Shown: positions 1-6,727 of the stretch, piece by piece
Position numbering within the stretch: position 1 is the stretch's first letter
Layout: each line of letters opens with the position of its first letter
Origin: JADGRF01 sp036382515
GTDB taxonomy: Bacteria > Myxococcota_A > Polyangia > Polyangiales > JAFGIB01
DNA: 6,727 bases
Direction of reading: 5' to 3'
NCBI GenBank assembly: GCA_036382515.1
Contig: DASVHQ010000404.1
Location: forward strand, 1 to 6,727
Program-made: the position numbers and the translations under genes
Notes under the pieces: generated by a model
The model's database searches: none
What the model was told of the DNA's origin: nothing
The model's input: the letters and a program-made list of their open reading frames with translations, nothing else

Positions 1-114
1 TCATCGCCAGACTGTATCGCAAGCCGCGGCCCGTGCCGACCTCGGTCCCGCGGCACCCAGTGGGCGACCGAGCGCCCCATTGATCGGAGCCGGCGCCCCG
101 GCGACCCTATCGGT

Positions 115-1119
115 ATGACCCAGGTCTCCGGCGTGCTCGTGCGGGTCCTGCTCGACGCAGTCCAATCCTACGGCGTGGCGCACGAGGCGTTGCTGCTCGG
201 TAGCCCCTGCACGATGCAGCAGCTCGAGAACGTCGCCGTGCGCATCGATCTGGCGGTGTTTCGCGACCTCAACCTGCGCGCGCTCGAGCTCACGGCCGAT
301 CCGGCCCTCGGGCTGCACGTCGCCGAGCGCGCGAGCGAGGCCGCATTCGATCTGGTCGGTCACTTGGTCTCGCATGCACCTACGCTGCGCGATGCGCTCG
401 GGCTCTGCGCTCAGTTCCAATCTCTCTTCATGGACGACGTCACGCTCGGCTTCGACGAGCGTGACGGCACTGCTCGCTGGCGCTGTGCCTTCGTGCGCGG
501 CGACCCGCGCTTCGATGCCATGTGGTCGGAATTCATCTTGACCGGCATGCAGCGTGCGTTGCGCGTCTTCGCCGGCTCGACCGTGAGCGCTCAAGCCGCA
601 TACTTCGAGCATCCGCGGCCCGCTCACCATGCCGCGTACGCGCGCATCTTCCGTGGTGCCGAACGCTTCGGGCAGCCGTTCACCGGTCTCGATTTTTCGA
701 CCCAGCTCTTGGACCGCCCGCAGCTGCATCGGCATTCCGAGCTGCACGCGATGCTGCTCTCACAAGCGGAGCGCGCGCTCGATCGTCTGGGCACGCCCAC
801 CAGCTATTCCGAGCGCCTGCAACACTACTTTCTCGCGTGCCCCCCGGCACGCATACCCGACATGCAGGCCGCAGCGCGCGCGTTGGGCCTCGGCGCGCGC
901 TCGTTGCGTCGGCGCCTGGCGGAGGAAGGCGTTTCCTATCGCGAGTTGGTGCAGACCGCGCTCGAAAGCCTGGCGCGCCACATGCTGCGCGACCCGCGCC
1001 GCAGCGTGCAGGAGGTCGGGCACGCCCTGGGCTTCTCGGACGTCACCGCGTTCCACCGCGCGTTCAAGCGTTGGACGGGCACGACGCCGCAGGACTACCG
1101 ACTCACGCACGCGAAGTGA
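115..1119 (+). CDS. AraC-family transcriptional regulator (OruR-like, PF12625-type N-terminal domain)
   Basis: A 334-residue DNA-binding regulator of the AraC/XylS type. The C-terminal DNA-binding domain has two helix-turn-helix units. The first is at about residues 249-268 (DMQAAARALGLGARSLRRRL). The second is at about 297-329, with the family signature around V301-G302, A304-LGFSD, AFHRAFKRWTG and TP..YR. Residues about 10-205 resemble the ligand-sensing domain of OruR/ArgR-like AraC proteins (VLLDAVQSYGV, DPALGLHVAER, FDLVGHLV). No ligand can be read from the sequence. The length is typical. ATG 115 lacks a strong ribosome binding site, and the frame stays open to the left edge with no earlier ATG, GTG or TTG in the window. 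The ATG is preferred because its N-terminus fits the family. The gene lies 370 bases upstream of an efflux operon on the same strand, so it probably regulates that operon; this is inferred from position only. Confidence 0.93.
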   Translation: MTQVSGVLVRVLLDAVQSYGVAHEALLLGSPCTMQQLENVAVRIDLAVFRDLNLRALELTADPALGLHVAERASEAAFDLVGHLVSHAPTLRDALGLCAQFQSLFMDDVTLGFDERDGTARWRCAFVRGDPRFDAMWSEFILTGMQRALRVFAGSTVSAQAAYFEHPRPAHHAAYARIFRGAERFGQPFTGLDFSTQLLDRPQLHRHSELHAMLLSQAERALDRLGTPTSYSERLQHYFLACPPARIPDMQAAARALGLGARSLRRRLAEEGVSYRELVQTALESLARHMLRDPRRSVQEVGHALGFSDVTAFHRAFKRWTGTTPQDYRLTHAK

Positions 1120-1136
1120 CGCTGGCCGGCATGCAC

Positions 1137-1315
1137 GCTGTGCGTTCAGCGCAACCTGCCGGGGCGTGTTGGGAGGGCGGGTCGCTCCCGGACTCGGGAG
1201 AGTGTCCTCGGCACTGCCGCAACGGCTTCGCACGAGGCGCCGCGGGCCTGCGAAACGAGCCCGAGAGCGACCTGCCGACCCCAAGCGCCCCAGCAGGTTG
1301 CGCTGAACGCACAGC
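1137..1315. repeat. 179-nt imperfect palindrome (long hairpin or MITE-like element)
   Basis: Arms 1137-1196 and 1256-1315 are reverse complements. Of 60 positions I count 51 Watson-Crick pairs, 2 G-U pairs and 7 mismatches. The outer 23 pairs (1137-1159 with 1293-1315) are perfect. The 59-base centre folds further: CCTCG 1206-1210 with CGAGG 1233-1237, and GCCG 1216-1219 with CGGC 1223-1226. A competing local hairpin, CTCCCG-GACT-CGGGAG, lies at 1185-1200 within the left arm. The element starts 17 bases after the regulator stop codon. There is no T-run on either side, so it is not a classic intrinsic terminator. No target-site duplication is evident at the ends. It may be a small palindromic mobile repeat, a structured RNA or a processing barrier; the sequence does not decide. 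Confidence 0.85.
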
Positions 1316-1479
1316 CGCGGATCCAGGACCAGCCCGTCCGCCACACCCACCTGCAACCAAACCAAACTGACCCCCAACCGAACTTGCTAGGCCGCAAACC
1401 TGGCCCGAACGGTCAGCGCTTGGCCGCTTCGACTGCGCAAACTGCGTGGATACTGACTATCCCGTACCCCATCCGAGTT

Positions 1480-1484
1480 AGAAG
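1480..1484 (+). promoter_or_regulatory. Ribosome binding site of the adaptor gene
   Basis: AGAAG lies 5 bases before ATG 1490. It decides the start: an in-frame GTG at 1484 overlaps this site and has no comparable site of its own. Confidence 0.5.
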
Positions 1485-1489
1485 TGATC

Positions 1490-2416
1490 ATGACCCTTCG
1501 ATTGCGCGCATTCCCTGTACGACCGGCTGCGTTGGTGTTCGCGACAGGGGTCGCGCTGCTCGGCTGCAACAAGCAACACGGGCCAGGCTTGCCACCACTG
1601 CAAGGTCCCGGCGCCCTGGTCGCACCGACCATCGTTGCACCGCCGGCCGAGGGGCAAGACGAGCAGGGCGCGTCGCCCGACCGAGCCAGCACGGGCACGT
1701 TGCGCGCACGCGAGGTGGCGGCGCTGGGCCCCAAGGAGCCGGGTGTGATCTTGAGTTTGAGCGTGAGCGAAGGTGATCGTGTTCGTAAGGGTCAGGTGCT
1801 CTTCCGGCTCGACTCGGCGCAGGTTGCGCTCGCCGTCGAGCAGGCCAACGCGGCCCTCAACTCGGCCAAGGTGCAAGCCGGCTCGGCGCAGACGCTCTTC
1901 GACCGAGTGAAGGCGCTGCGCGAGCGCGGGGCGGCCACCCCGGATGTCTATGACCAGGCCAAGGCGCAGGTCGACAGCGCGCGCAGCATGGTCGTGCAAG
2001 CGCAGACTGCCGTGGACTCGGCTGAACACCGTCTGAGCAACATGGTCGTGACTTCGCCGCTCGACGGCGTGGTCACCGAGAAGCGCATGAACGTGGGTGA
2101 GAACGCCACGCTCATGCCGCCTTCCGTCGTGCTCGTCATCCAGAACGTCGATCAGCTCGAGCTCCACGCGCGCCTGCCGGAGATGGCGCTGTCGACCGTG
2201 CACGAGGGCGGCACGATCAAGGCGCGCTTCCCGGCCATTCGCACAAGCCGCGACGTTCGGGTCAAGCGCATCGCGCCGACCGTGGATCCGCGCACCCGCA
2301 CCATCGAGGTCATCGCCGACCTCGACAACCGCGACCACCGCTTGCTGGCCGGCATGCTCGTCGAGGTCTCGTACGAGCAGGCTGCGCCGGACGAGCACGT
2401 GGAGCTGGCCAAGTGA
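1490..2416 (+). CDS. RND efflux periplasmic adaptor (HlyD/AcrA-type membrane fusion lipoprotein)
   Basis: A 308-residue membrane fusion protein that would bridge the inner-membrane pump and the outer-membrane channel in the periplasm. The N-terminus is a lipoprotein signal with a lipobox ending L23-L24-G25-C26, so the mature protein is probably anchored by Cys26. A Pro/Gly-rich linker follows (about 27-60). The first lipoyl half is at about 62-105, with GVILSLSVSEGDRVRKGQVL from residue 85. An alpha-helical hairpin rich in Ala, Gln and Val spans about 105-183. The second lipoyl half begins near M185 (VVTSPLDGVV). A beta-barrel region runs from about 220 to 297 (RIAPTVDPRTRTIEV, LLAGMLVEV). 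The protein ends soon after, so the usual C-terminal membrane-proximal extension is short or absent; most relatives have 350-400 residues. The stop overlaps the pump start by 4 bases (GTGA). Substrate is unknown. Confidence 0.93.
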   Translation: MTLRLRAFPVRPAALVFATGVALLGCNKQHGPGLPPLQGPGALVAPTIVAPPAEGQDEQGASPDRASTGTLRAREVAALGPKEPGVILSLSVSEGDRVRKGQVLFRLDSAQVALAVEQANAALNSAKVQAGSAQTLFDRVKALRERGAATPDVYDQAKAQVDSARSMVVQAQTAVDSAEHRLSNMVVTSPLDGVVTEKRMNVGENATLMPPSVVLVIQNVDQLELHARLPEMALSTVHEGGTIKARFPAIRTSRDVRVKRIAPTVDPRTRTIEVIADLDNRDHRLLAGMLVEVSYEQAAPDEHVELAK

Positions 2417-5400
2417 GACTCGCCGACGTCTTCATAAGGCGACCCGTGTTCGCCGTGATGTTGATCGCGGCGCTCGTGGTCTTCGGCCTGATCAGCTATC
2501 CACGCATCGGCGTCGACCTCTTCCCGAACGTGGAATACCCGGTGGTCACCGTGACGGTGACGTATCCGGGCGGCGACCCGGAGACGATGGAGAGCAAGAT
2601 CTCCGACCCGATCGAGCAAGCCATCAATTCGCTCAACGGGATCAAGGCGCTGCGCTCCAGCAACATGGAGGGCACGAGCCAGATCACCGTCGAGTTCGAG
2701 CTCGAGGTCGCGATCGATCGCGCCGTCCAGGACATCCGAGATCGCGTCTCGGCGATCCAGGGGCAGCTGCCGGAGGGTGTGGAAGCGCCGATCGTGCAGA
2801 AGTTCGACGTGGGTGCTGCGCCGATCATGAGCATCGCGCTCGCGGGTGAGCTCGACTCGCGCGCGCTCACCCAGCTCGCCGACAAGGTGGTCAAGGAGCG
2901 CGTGCAGCGCGTTGCGGGTGTCGGTGGCGTCGAGTTGATTGGTGGGCGTGACCGCGAGATCCGCGTGGCGGTCGACGCGAGCAAGCTGAGCGGGCTCGGG
3001 CTCACGGTGCAAGACGTCGCGGACGCGATCCGCGCGCAGAACTTCTCGTTGCCGGCCGGCAGCTTTGATCGCGGCGCGCAGGAGATCACCGCCAAGACCA
3101 AGGGTGAGGTGAAGACCGCCGAGGAGGTCTCCGACATCCTGCTGCCGAGCGCCCCAGGCGGCGGCGTGCGCGTCCGCGACGTGGCGACCGTCATGGACAC
3201 GATGGAGCGCGCTCATTCGACCAGCTCGCTCGACGGCCACGCGGCCATCGCGCTGGTGGTGCGCAAGCAGTCCGGCGCTAACACGGTCGCCGTGGCGCAA
3301 GCAGTGCGCCAAGCCCTCGACGAGATCAGGCCGCGCCTCACGCGGGCCGGCGCCACGCTCGCGGTACCCACCGACGACTCGATCTACATTGCGCGCTCGA
3401 TTCGCGACGTGCAGTTCGACCTGGTCTTCGGCGGCTTGCTCGCGGCGGCGATCATCCTGGTCTTCCTGCGTGATCCCCGGGCAACGCTGATCAGCGCGGT
3501 GGCGATCCCAACGAGCGTGATCGGCACGTTCGCCTTCATGCAGTGGCTCGGCTTCAGCTTCAACAACATGACGATGCTCGCGCTGTCGCTTTCGATCGGC
3601 GTGTTGATCGACGACGCCATCGTCGTCATCGAAAACATCCACCGGCACCTCGAACGTGGTGAATCGCCCAAGAAGGCGGCCTCCAACGGCGCGGCGCAGA
3701 TCTTCCTGGCGGTGCTCGCGACCACCTCGTCGATCCTCGCGGTCTTCGTGCCGGTGGCGACCATGCGCGGCATCGTCGGGCGCTTCTTCTACCAGTTTGG
3801 GATCACGGTGTCCGTCGCCGTGGCGCTGTCGATGCTCGTGTCGTTCACGCTGACGCCGATGCTCAGCTCGCGCTTCCTCGCGGCCTCACACGGGGGCCAT
3901 GCGAGCCTGCCAGGGCGGATGATCGAGACGACGTTGCGCGCTCTGGATCGCAGCTATGGCCGCAGCGTGGGCTGGGCGCTCAGCCACCGCCTGATCACGC
4001 TTGGGCTGGCTGTGCTTGCGCTGGCGGCTTCGCTCGTCGCGGTGATGCACGTGCGCACGGAGTACATGCCCGACGAGGATCGTGCACAGCTCAACCTGCA
4101 AGTCGAGCTCCCAGCCGGCGCCTCGCTGGCGGCGACGACCCGCGTCACCGAAGCCGTTGCGGCCGATCTTCGCAAGAGCGTGCCAGGTGTGGAGCACACC
4201 TTTGCGACCGTCGGCGCAGGCGTGCAGGGCCCCGCCAACCTCGGGCAGATCCAACTCACGCTGGTGCCGAGCAAGCAGCGCTCGTATCGGCAGGCGGACC
4301 TCATGGCGTGGCTGCGGCAGCGCCTGCGCAGCGTGCGTAACGCCAACGTTACGGTGCAGTCGATCGCACCGATGGGCGGCCAGGCGTCGCGCGCGCAGCC
4401 GATCCAGTTCTTCGTGCGCGGGGCCGACATGAACGAGTTGGTGCGCGTCACCGATGCGCTCAAGGCCGAGCTCGGGAAGACCCCAGGCTTCGTCGATCTC
4501 GACACCACGTATCGCGGCGGCAAGCCCGAGCTGGCGTTCACGATCGACCGCCAGGCGGCGGCCAGCATGGGTGTCTCGGTCGCGGCGGTGGCGAGCACGC
4601 TGCGCATCCTCATGGCCGGTAGCCCGGTCAGCGAGATCAAGGATGGAGTCGACGTGTACGACATCGTCGTCCAGCTCTCCGACGCCGATCGCATGAAGGT
4701 CGAGTCGCTCGCCAACATGCAGGTTCGCTCGAGCAGCGGCATGCCGGTCGACCTGAGCAACATCGTGCACATGCGCCGAGGCCACGGCCCAAGTCAGATC
4801 GAGCGCGAAGCACGCCAGCGCCAAATCACGGTGCTCGCCGGGCTCCAGGGTGTGACGCTCGGCGAAGCCACCAAGCTCGTGGCGGCCGCGGCCAAGCGCG
4901 TGGTGCCGGGCTCGCTGGTCACGGGCTTCGTCGGCATGGCCGACACGATGAACGAGAGCTTCGTGGCGATGGGCGTGTCGCTGCTGCTCGCGGTGATCTT
5001 CGTCTACATGATCTTGGCCGCGCAGTTCGACAGCTTCGTGCAGCCGCTCACCATCATGCTGTCGCTACCGTTCTCGCTCGTGGGTGCCTTCGGCGCACTC
5101 TACGCCGCTGGCGAGACGCTCAACATCTTCTCGATGATCGGCGTGATCATGCTGATGGGCCTGGTCACCAAGAACGCGATCCTGCTCGTCGACTTCGCCA
5201 ACCAACTGCGCGCCGACGGCAGCGACTTGCGCGTTGCGCTGATCGATGCCGGCATCGCGCGCCTGCGCCCAATCCTGATGACCACGGCCGCGATGGTGTT
5301 CGGCATGCTGCCGGTCGCGATGGCCTTGAGCGAAGGTGGCGAGGTGCGCGCCCCGATGGCGATCTGCGTGATCGGCGGCCTGCTGACCTCGATGCTTCTC

Positions 5401-5538
5401 ACGCTCGTGGTCGTGCCGGTCGCTTACTCGCTGACCGAGTCGGCGCTGCACTCGCGGCCTATGCAGTGGCTCCGCTTGCGCACGCTCGGCTTGAGCGGCC
5501 CCGACGCGGAATCGGCTGCCGAAGGAAGTGCAGAATGA
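2413..5538 (+). CDS. RND efflux pump, inner-membrane permease (HAE-1/AcrB-like), pump 1
   Basis: A 1041-residue proton-driven exporter, full length for the family and expected to form trimers in the inner membrane. TM1 is at about 11-29, followed by the first periplasmic loop (about 30-335) with GVDLFPNVEYP and YPGGDPETME. TM2-TM6 span about 337-485. TM7 lies just before E550 (EYMPDEDR), where the second periplasmic loop begins. TM8-TM12 start near 850. The proton-relay residues are all present: D400 and D401 in TM4 (LIDDAIVVIENI), K920 in TM10 (LVTKNAILLVDFANQ), and R950 and T957 in RLRPILMTT, matching AcrB D407, D408, K940, R971 and T978. The pump is therefore predicted active. The GTG start is supported by GGAG 8-9 bases upstream, by the GTGA overlap with the adaptor and by the matching N-terminus of pump 2. 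Around residue 130 it has KFDVGAAPIMSIAL where AcrB carries a substrate-pocket Phe, so the drug range need not resemble AcrB. The 3' end overlaps the next gene by ATGA. Confidence 0.97.
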   Translation: MRLADVFIRRPVFAVMLIAALVVFGLISYPRIGVDLFPNVEYPVVTVTVTYPGGDPETMESKISDPIEQAINSLNGIKALRSSNMEGTSQITVEFELEVAIDRAVQDIRDRVSAIQGQLPEGVEAPIVQKFDVGAAPIMSIALAGELDSRALTQLADKVVKERVQRVAGVGGVELIGGRDREIRVAVDASKLSGLGLTVQDVADAIRAQNFSLPAGSFDRGAQEITAKTKGEVKTAEEVSDILLPSAPGGGVRVRDVATVMDTMERAHSTSSLDGHAAIALVVRKQSGANTVAVAQAVRQALDEIRPRLTRAGATLAVPTDDSIYIARSIRDVQFDLVFGGLLAAAIILVFLRDPRATLISAVAIPTSVIGTFAFMQWLGFSFNNMTMLALSLSIGVLIDDAIVVIENIHRHLERGESPKKAASNGAAQIFLAVLATTSSILAVFVPVATMRGIVGRFFYQFGITVSVAVALSMLVSFTLTPMLSSRFLAASHGGHASLPGRMIETTLRALDRSYGRSVGWALSHRLITLGLAVLALAASLVAVMHVRTEYMPDEDRAQLNLQVELPAGASLAATTRVTEAVAADLRKSVPGVEHTFATVGAGVQGPANLGQIQLTLVPSKQRSYRQADLMAWLRQRLRSVRNANVTVQSIAPMGGQASRAQPIQFFVRGADMNELVRVTDALKAELGKTPGFVDLDTTYRGGKPELAFTIDRQAAASMGVSVAAVASTLRILMAGSPVSEIKDGVDVYDIVVQLSDADRMKVESLANMQVRSSSGMPVDLSNIVHMRRGHGPSQIEREARQRQITVLAGLQGVTLGEATKLVAAAAKRVVPGSLVTGFVGMADTMNESFVAMGVSLLLAVIFVYMILAAQFDSFVQPLTIMLSLPFSLVGAFGALYAAGETLNIFSMIGVIMLMGLVTKNAILLVDFANQLRADGSDLRVALIDAGIARLRPILMTTAAMVFGMLPVAMALSEGGEVRAPMAICVIGGLLTSMLLTLVVVPVAYSLTESALHSRPMQWLRLRTLGLSGPDAESAAEGSAE
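5524..5528 (+). promoter_or_regulatory. Ribosome binding site of the TolC-like remnant
   Basis: GGAAG lies 6 bases before ATG 5535, inside the end of pump 1. It supports this ATG, overlapping the pump stop codon as ATGA, over an upstream in-frame ATG at 5466 that would lie deep in the pump gene. Confidence 0.5.
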
Positions 5539-5909
5539 AGCTCTCGTCATCGTTGTCGTTGGGGGTGTCGCTCGCGGCGTGGCTCGCTTGCGCCGTGGTG
5601 GAAGCGGGGGAGGCCCTGGACCAGGCCGCGGCGCGCATCGCGCAAACTGGCAGCCAGTTCGTTCCGCAACTGGGCGCGCGCGCCAGCTACACGCGTCTTT
5701 CGCCGGTGGAAACCAGCCTGGGCAATCTCGTGGGCGTTCCACTCGCAGCCGCACCCAGCAAGATCAGCATGCCGGAGAACAACTACGCGCTCGCTGCGAG
5801 CTTGATCGTGCCGCTGTTCGACTACGTGTTTCGCATCGCCTCGCGCACGCCCTGGGTCGTGACGCACCCAACGCGTGAGCCGTCACCGGAACACGAAAGC
5901 GCAGCATGA
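5535..5909 (+). pseudogene. Truncated TolC-like outer-membrane efflux factor (signal peptide plus first beta-strand pair)
   Basis: An open frame of 124 residues. It begins with a Sec-type signal peptide (MKLSSSL, hydrophobic core to about V22, cleavage near A24 or A27). A stretch typical of the start of TolC-family proteins follows: SQFVPQLGARASYTRLSPV at about 36-54, then NNYALAASLIVPLFDYVFRI ending near residue 101. By comparison with TolC these are strands S1 and S2 of the outer-membrane barrel. The N-terminal helix region before them is shortened. Everything after FRIAS, including the long periplasmic helices and the second half-repeat, is missing, leaving an unrelated-looking tail of about 20 residues (THPTREPSPEHESAA). 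Family members usually have 400-500 residues. No other frame continues the homology, so this is a deletion, not a simple frameshift. The frame is still open and coupled by ATGA at both ends. It is most likely a decayed channel gene, though a small expressed protein cannot be excluded. Confidence 0.72.
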
Positions 5910-6727
5910 GAATCGCGGACATCTTCATCAAGCGGCCTGTGTTCGCCGTGATGCTCGTCCTTTTGCCGGTCGTGTTCGGTGTGATGAGCTACCCGCGCCT
6001 GGGCGTCGACCTCTATCCAGACGTGGACTTCCCAGTGATCACCGTGACGGTGGTGTATCCGGGCGGCGACCCCGAGACGATGGAGACCAAGGTCGCGGAC
6101 CCGATCGAAGAAGCCATCAATTCGCTCGCCGGCATCAAAGCGCTGCACTCCACCAACATGGAGGGCGTGAGCCGGATCCTCGTGGAGTTCCAGCTCGAGG
6201 TCGCGGCCGACGCCGCTCTGCAGGACGTCCGCGATCGCATCGCGGTGGTCATGGGCAAGCTGCCACGGGGCACGCAGCCGCCGGTGATTCGCAAGTTCGA
6301 CGTCGGTTCCGAGCCGATCATGAGCCTCGCGCTCGGGGGCAACGTCAGTCCACGTGAGCTCACGCGGCTCGCGGACAAGGTCGTGCGCGAGCGCGTGCAA
6401 CGCGTGGCTGGCGTCGGCGGCGTTGATCTGATCGGTGGCACCGAGCGCGAGATCCGCGTCTCGCTCGACGCGAGCAAGCTCGCCGGGCTTGGCCTCACCG
6501 TCGACGACATCGGCAACGCCATTCGTTCGCAGAATCTGTCCATGCCGGCGGGAACGCTCGAGCGCGGCAACCACGAGCTGGCGATCAAGACGCTCGGCGA
6601 AGTGAAGAGCGCGGCCGAGGTCGGGCAGATCCTCTTGCCCAACGCGCTCTACCCCGACGTGCACATCAGTGACGTCGCCACGGTGACCGACGGCGTCGAG
6701 CGTGTGCGTTCCGCAAGCTTCCTCGAC
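5906..6727 (+). CDS. RND efflux pump, inner-membrane permease, pump 2 (partial, runs off right edge)
   Basis: The first 274 codons of a second RND transporter, open at the right edge. ATG 5906 overlaps the preceding stop codon as ATGA, and a weak GAAAG lies 6 bases upstream. TM1 is at about 11-29 (RPVFAVMLVLLPVVFGVMSYP), then the start of the first periplasmic loop with GVDLYPDVDFP, YPGGDPETMETK, NSLAGIKAL and KFDVGSEPIMSLAL. It aligns with pump 1 from residue 1 to 274 with no gap and about 65% identity by eye count; base n of pump 2 corresponds to base n-3493 of pump 1. This points to a tandem duplication that has since diverged. The proton-relay residues lie beyond the window, so activity cannot be judged. 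It may form a homotrimer, or mix with pump 1 as MdtB and MdtC do. Confidence 0.95.
   Translation, partial: MRIADIFIKRPVFAVMLVLLPVVFGVMSYPRLGVDLYPDVDFPVITVTVVYPGGDPETMETKVADPIEEAINSLAGIKALHSTNMEGVSRILVEFQLEVAADAALQDVRDRIAVVMGKLPRGTQPPVIRKFDVGSEPIMSLALGGNVSPRELTRLADKVVRERVQRVAGVGGVDLIGGTEREIRVSLDASKLAGLGLTVDDIGNAIRSQNLSMPAGTLERGNHELAIKTLGEVKSAAEVGQILLPNALYPDVHISDVATVTDGVERVRSASFLD

Larger units (their letters stand above)
1120..1489. other. Intergenic region between regulator and efflux operon
   Basis: No gene is supported in these 370 bases; the short open frames are by-products of GC richness and of the palindrome. Bases 1137-1315 are the large inverted repeat described separately. Bases 1337-1382 are strikingly poor in G on this strand, rich in CCAAAC and CCCAAC runs. 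Bases 1383-1489 should hold the operon promoter and leader. The best sigma70-like -10 candidate is GATACT at 1449-1454, but no convincing -35 sits at the right distance. CGCAAAC occurs at 1393-1399 and 1436-1442, 43 bases apart, and ACTGCG at 1432-1437 and 1441-1446. These are weak candidates for AraC-type direct-repeat operators. Confidence 0.7.

Noticed and set aside
1..747. Long minus-strand open frame opposite the regulator
   Set aside because: It is antisense to a clear AraC-family gene and has no recognisable domain. Open antisense frames are expected at this GC content.
1137..1315. Rho-independent terminator of the regulator gene
   Set aside because: The hairpin is strong but no T-run follows it on either strand, and 179 nt is far beyond a usual terminator. 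A termination effect remains possible.
1103..1397. Small open frames on both strands over the palindrome, with similar peptides such as RSAQPAGA
   Set aside because: The similarity arises because the DNA is an inverted repeat read from both sides. No ribosome binding site or known domain supports a protein.
1420..1460. Sigma70 promoter with GATACT as -10
   Set aside because: The possible -35 boxes (TTGGCC 1420-1425 and TTCGAC 1428-1433) are poor matches or at wrong spacing (23 or 15 bases), so it is mentioned only as a weak candidate in the intergenic entry.
2152..3648. 498-codon minus-strand open frame opposite adaptor and pump 1
   Set aside because: It is rich in Arg, His and Asp, the usual product of reading GC-rich genes backwards, and lies over a fully supported RND gene. 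The similar frames at 3886-4824, 5065-5754 and 5822-6664 are rejected for the same reason.
5528..5878. Frameshift as the explanation for the short TolC-like gene
   Set aside because: No alternative frame carries TolC-like sequence after FRIAS, and only about 65 bases remain before pump 2 starts, so the missing part is absent and not merely out of frame.

Overview
The window is GC-rich, densely coded bacterial DNA, and every supported gene lies on the + strand. It carries a regulator followed by a tripartite RND efflux locus of a Gram-negative bacterium. High GC, the lipoprotein-type adaptor and the style of the regulator and outer-membrane factor would fit a myxobacterium-like lineage (Myxococcota, perhaps Polyangia). 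That placement is inference from composition and style, not from a marker gene.

Layout: (1) 115-1119, an AraC-family regulator with an OruR/PF12625-type N-terminal domain. (2) 1120-1489, a 370-base gap. Its first half is almost entirely a 179-nt imperfect palindrome (arms 1137-1196 and 1256-1315). Its second half probably holds the operon promoter and leader. (3) 1490-2416, a lipoprotein periplasmic adaptor (membrane fusion protein). (4) 2413-5538, a full-length HAE-1 type RND inner-membrane pump of 1041 residues with the proton-relay residues intact. (5) 5535-5909, a 124-residue remnant of a TolC-like outer-membrane factor: a signal peptide plus the first beta-strand pair, without the long helical parts. 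(6) 5906 to the right edge, the first 274 residues of a second RND pump, about 65% identical to the first and aligned to it without a gap.

Genes 3 to 6 overlap each other by 4 bases (GTGA, ATGA, ATGA), so they form one translationally coupled operon. In an intact system the adaptor and pump would connect to the outer-membrane channel and expel a substrate driven by the proton gradient. The AraC-type protein is the obvious candidate regulator.

The points worth a second look are the gutted but still coupled TolC-like gene between two paralogous pumps, the missing second adaptor, and the large palindrome between regulator and operon. The locus looks like a rearranged tandem duplication of an efflux operon, or an MdtB/MdtC-like two-pump system that has lost its own outer-membrane channel.
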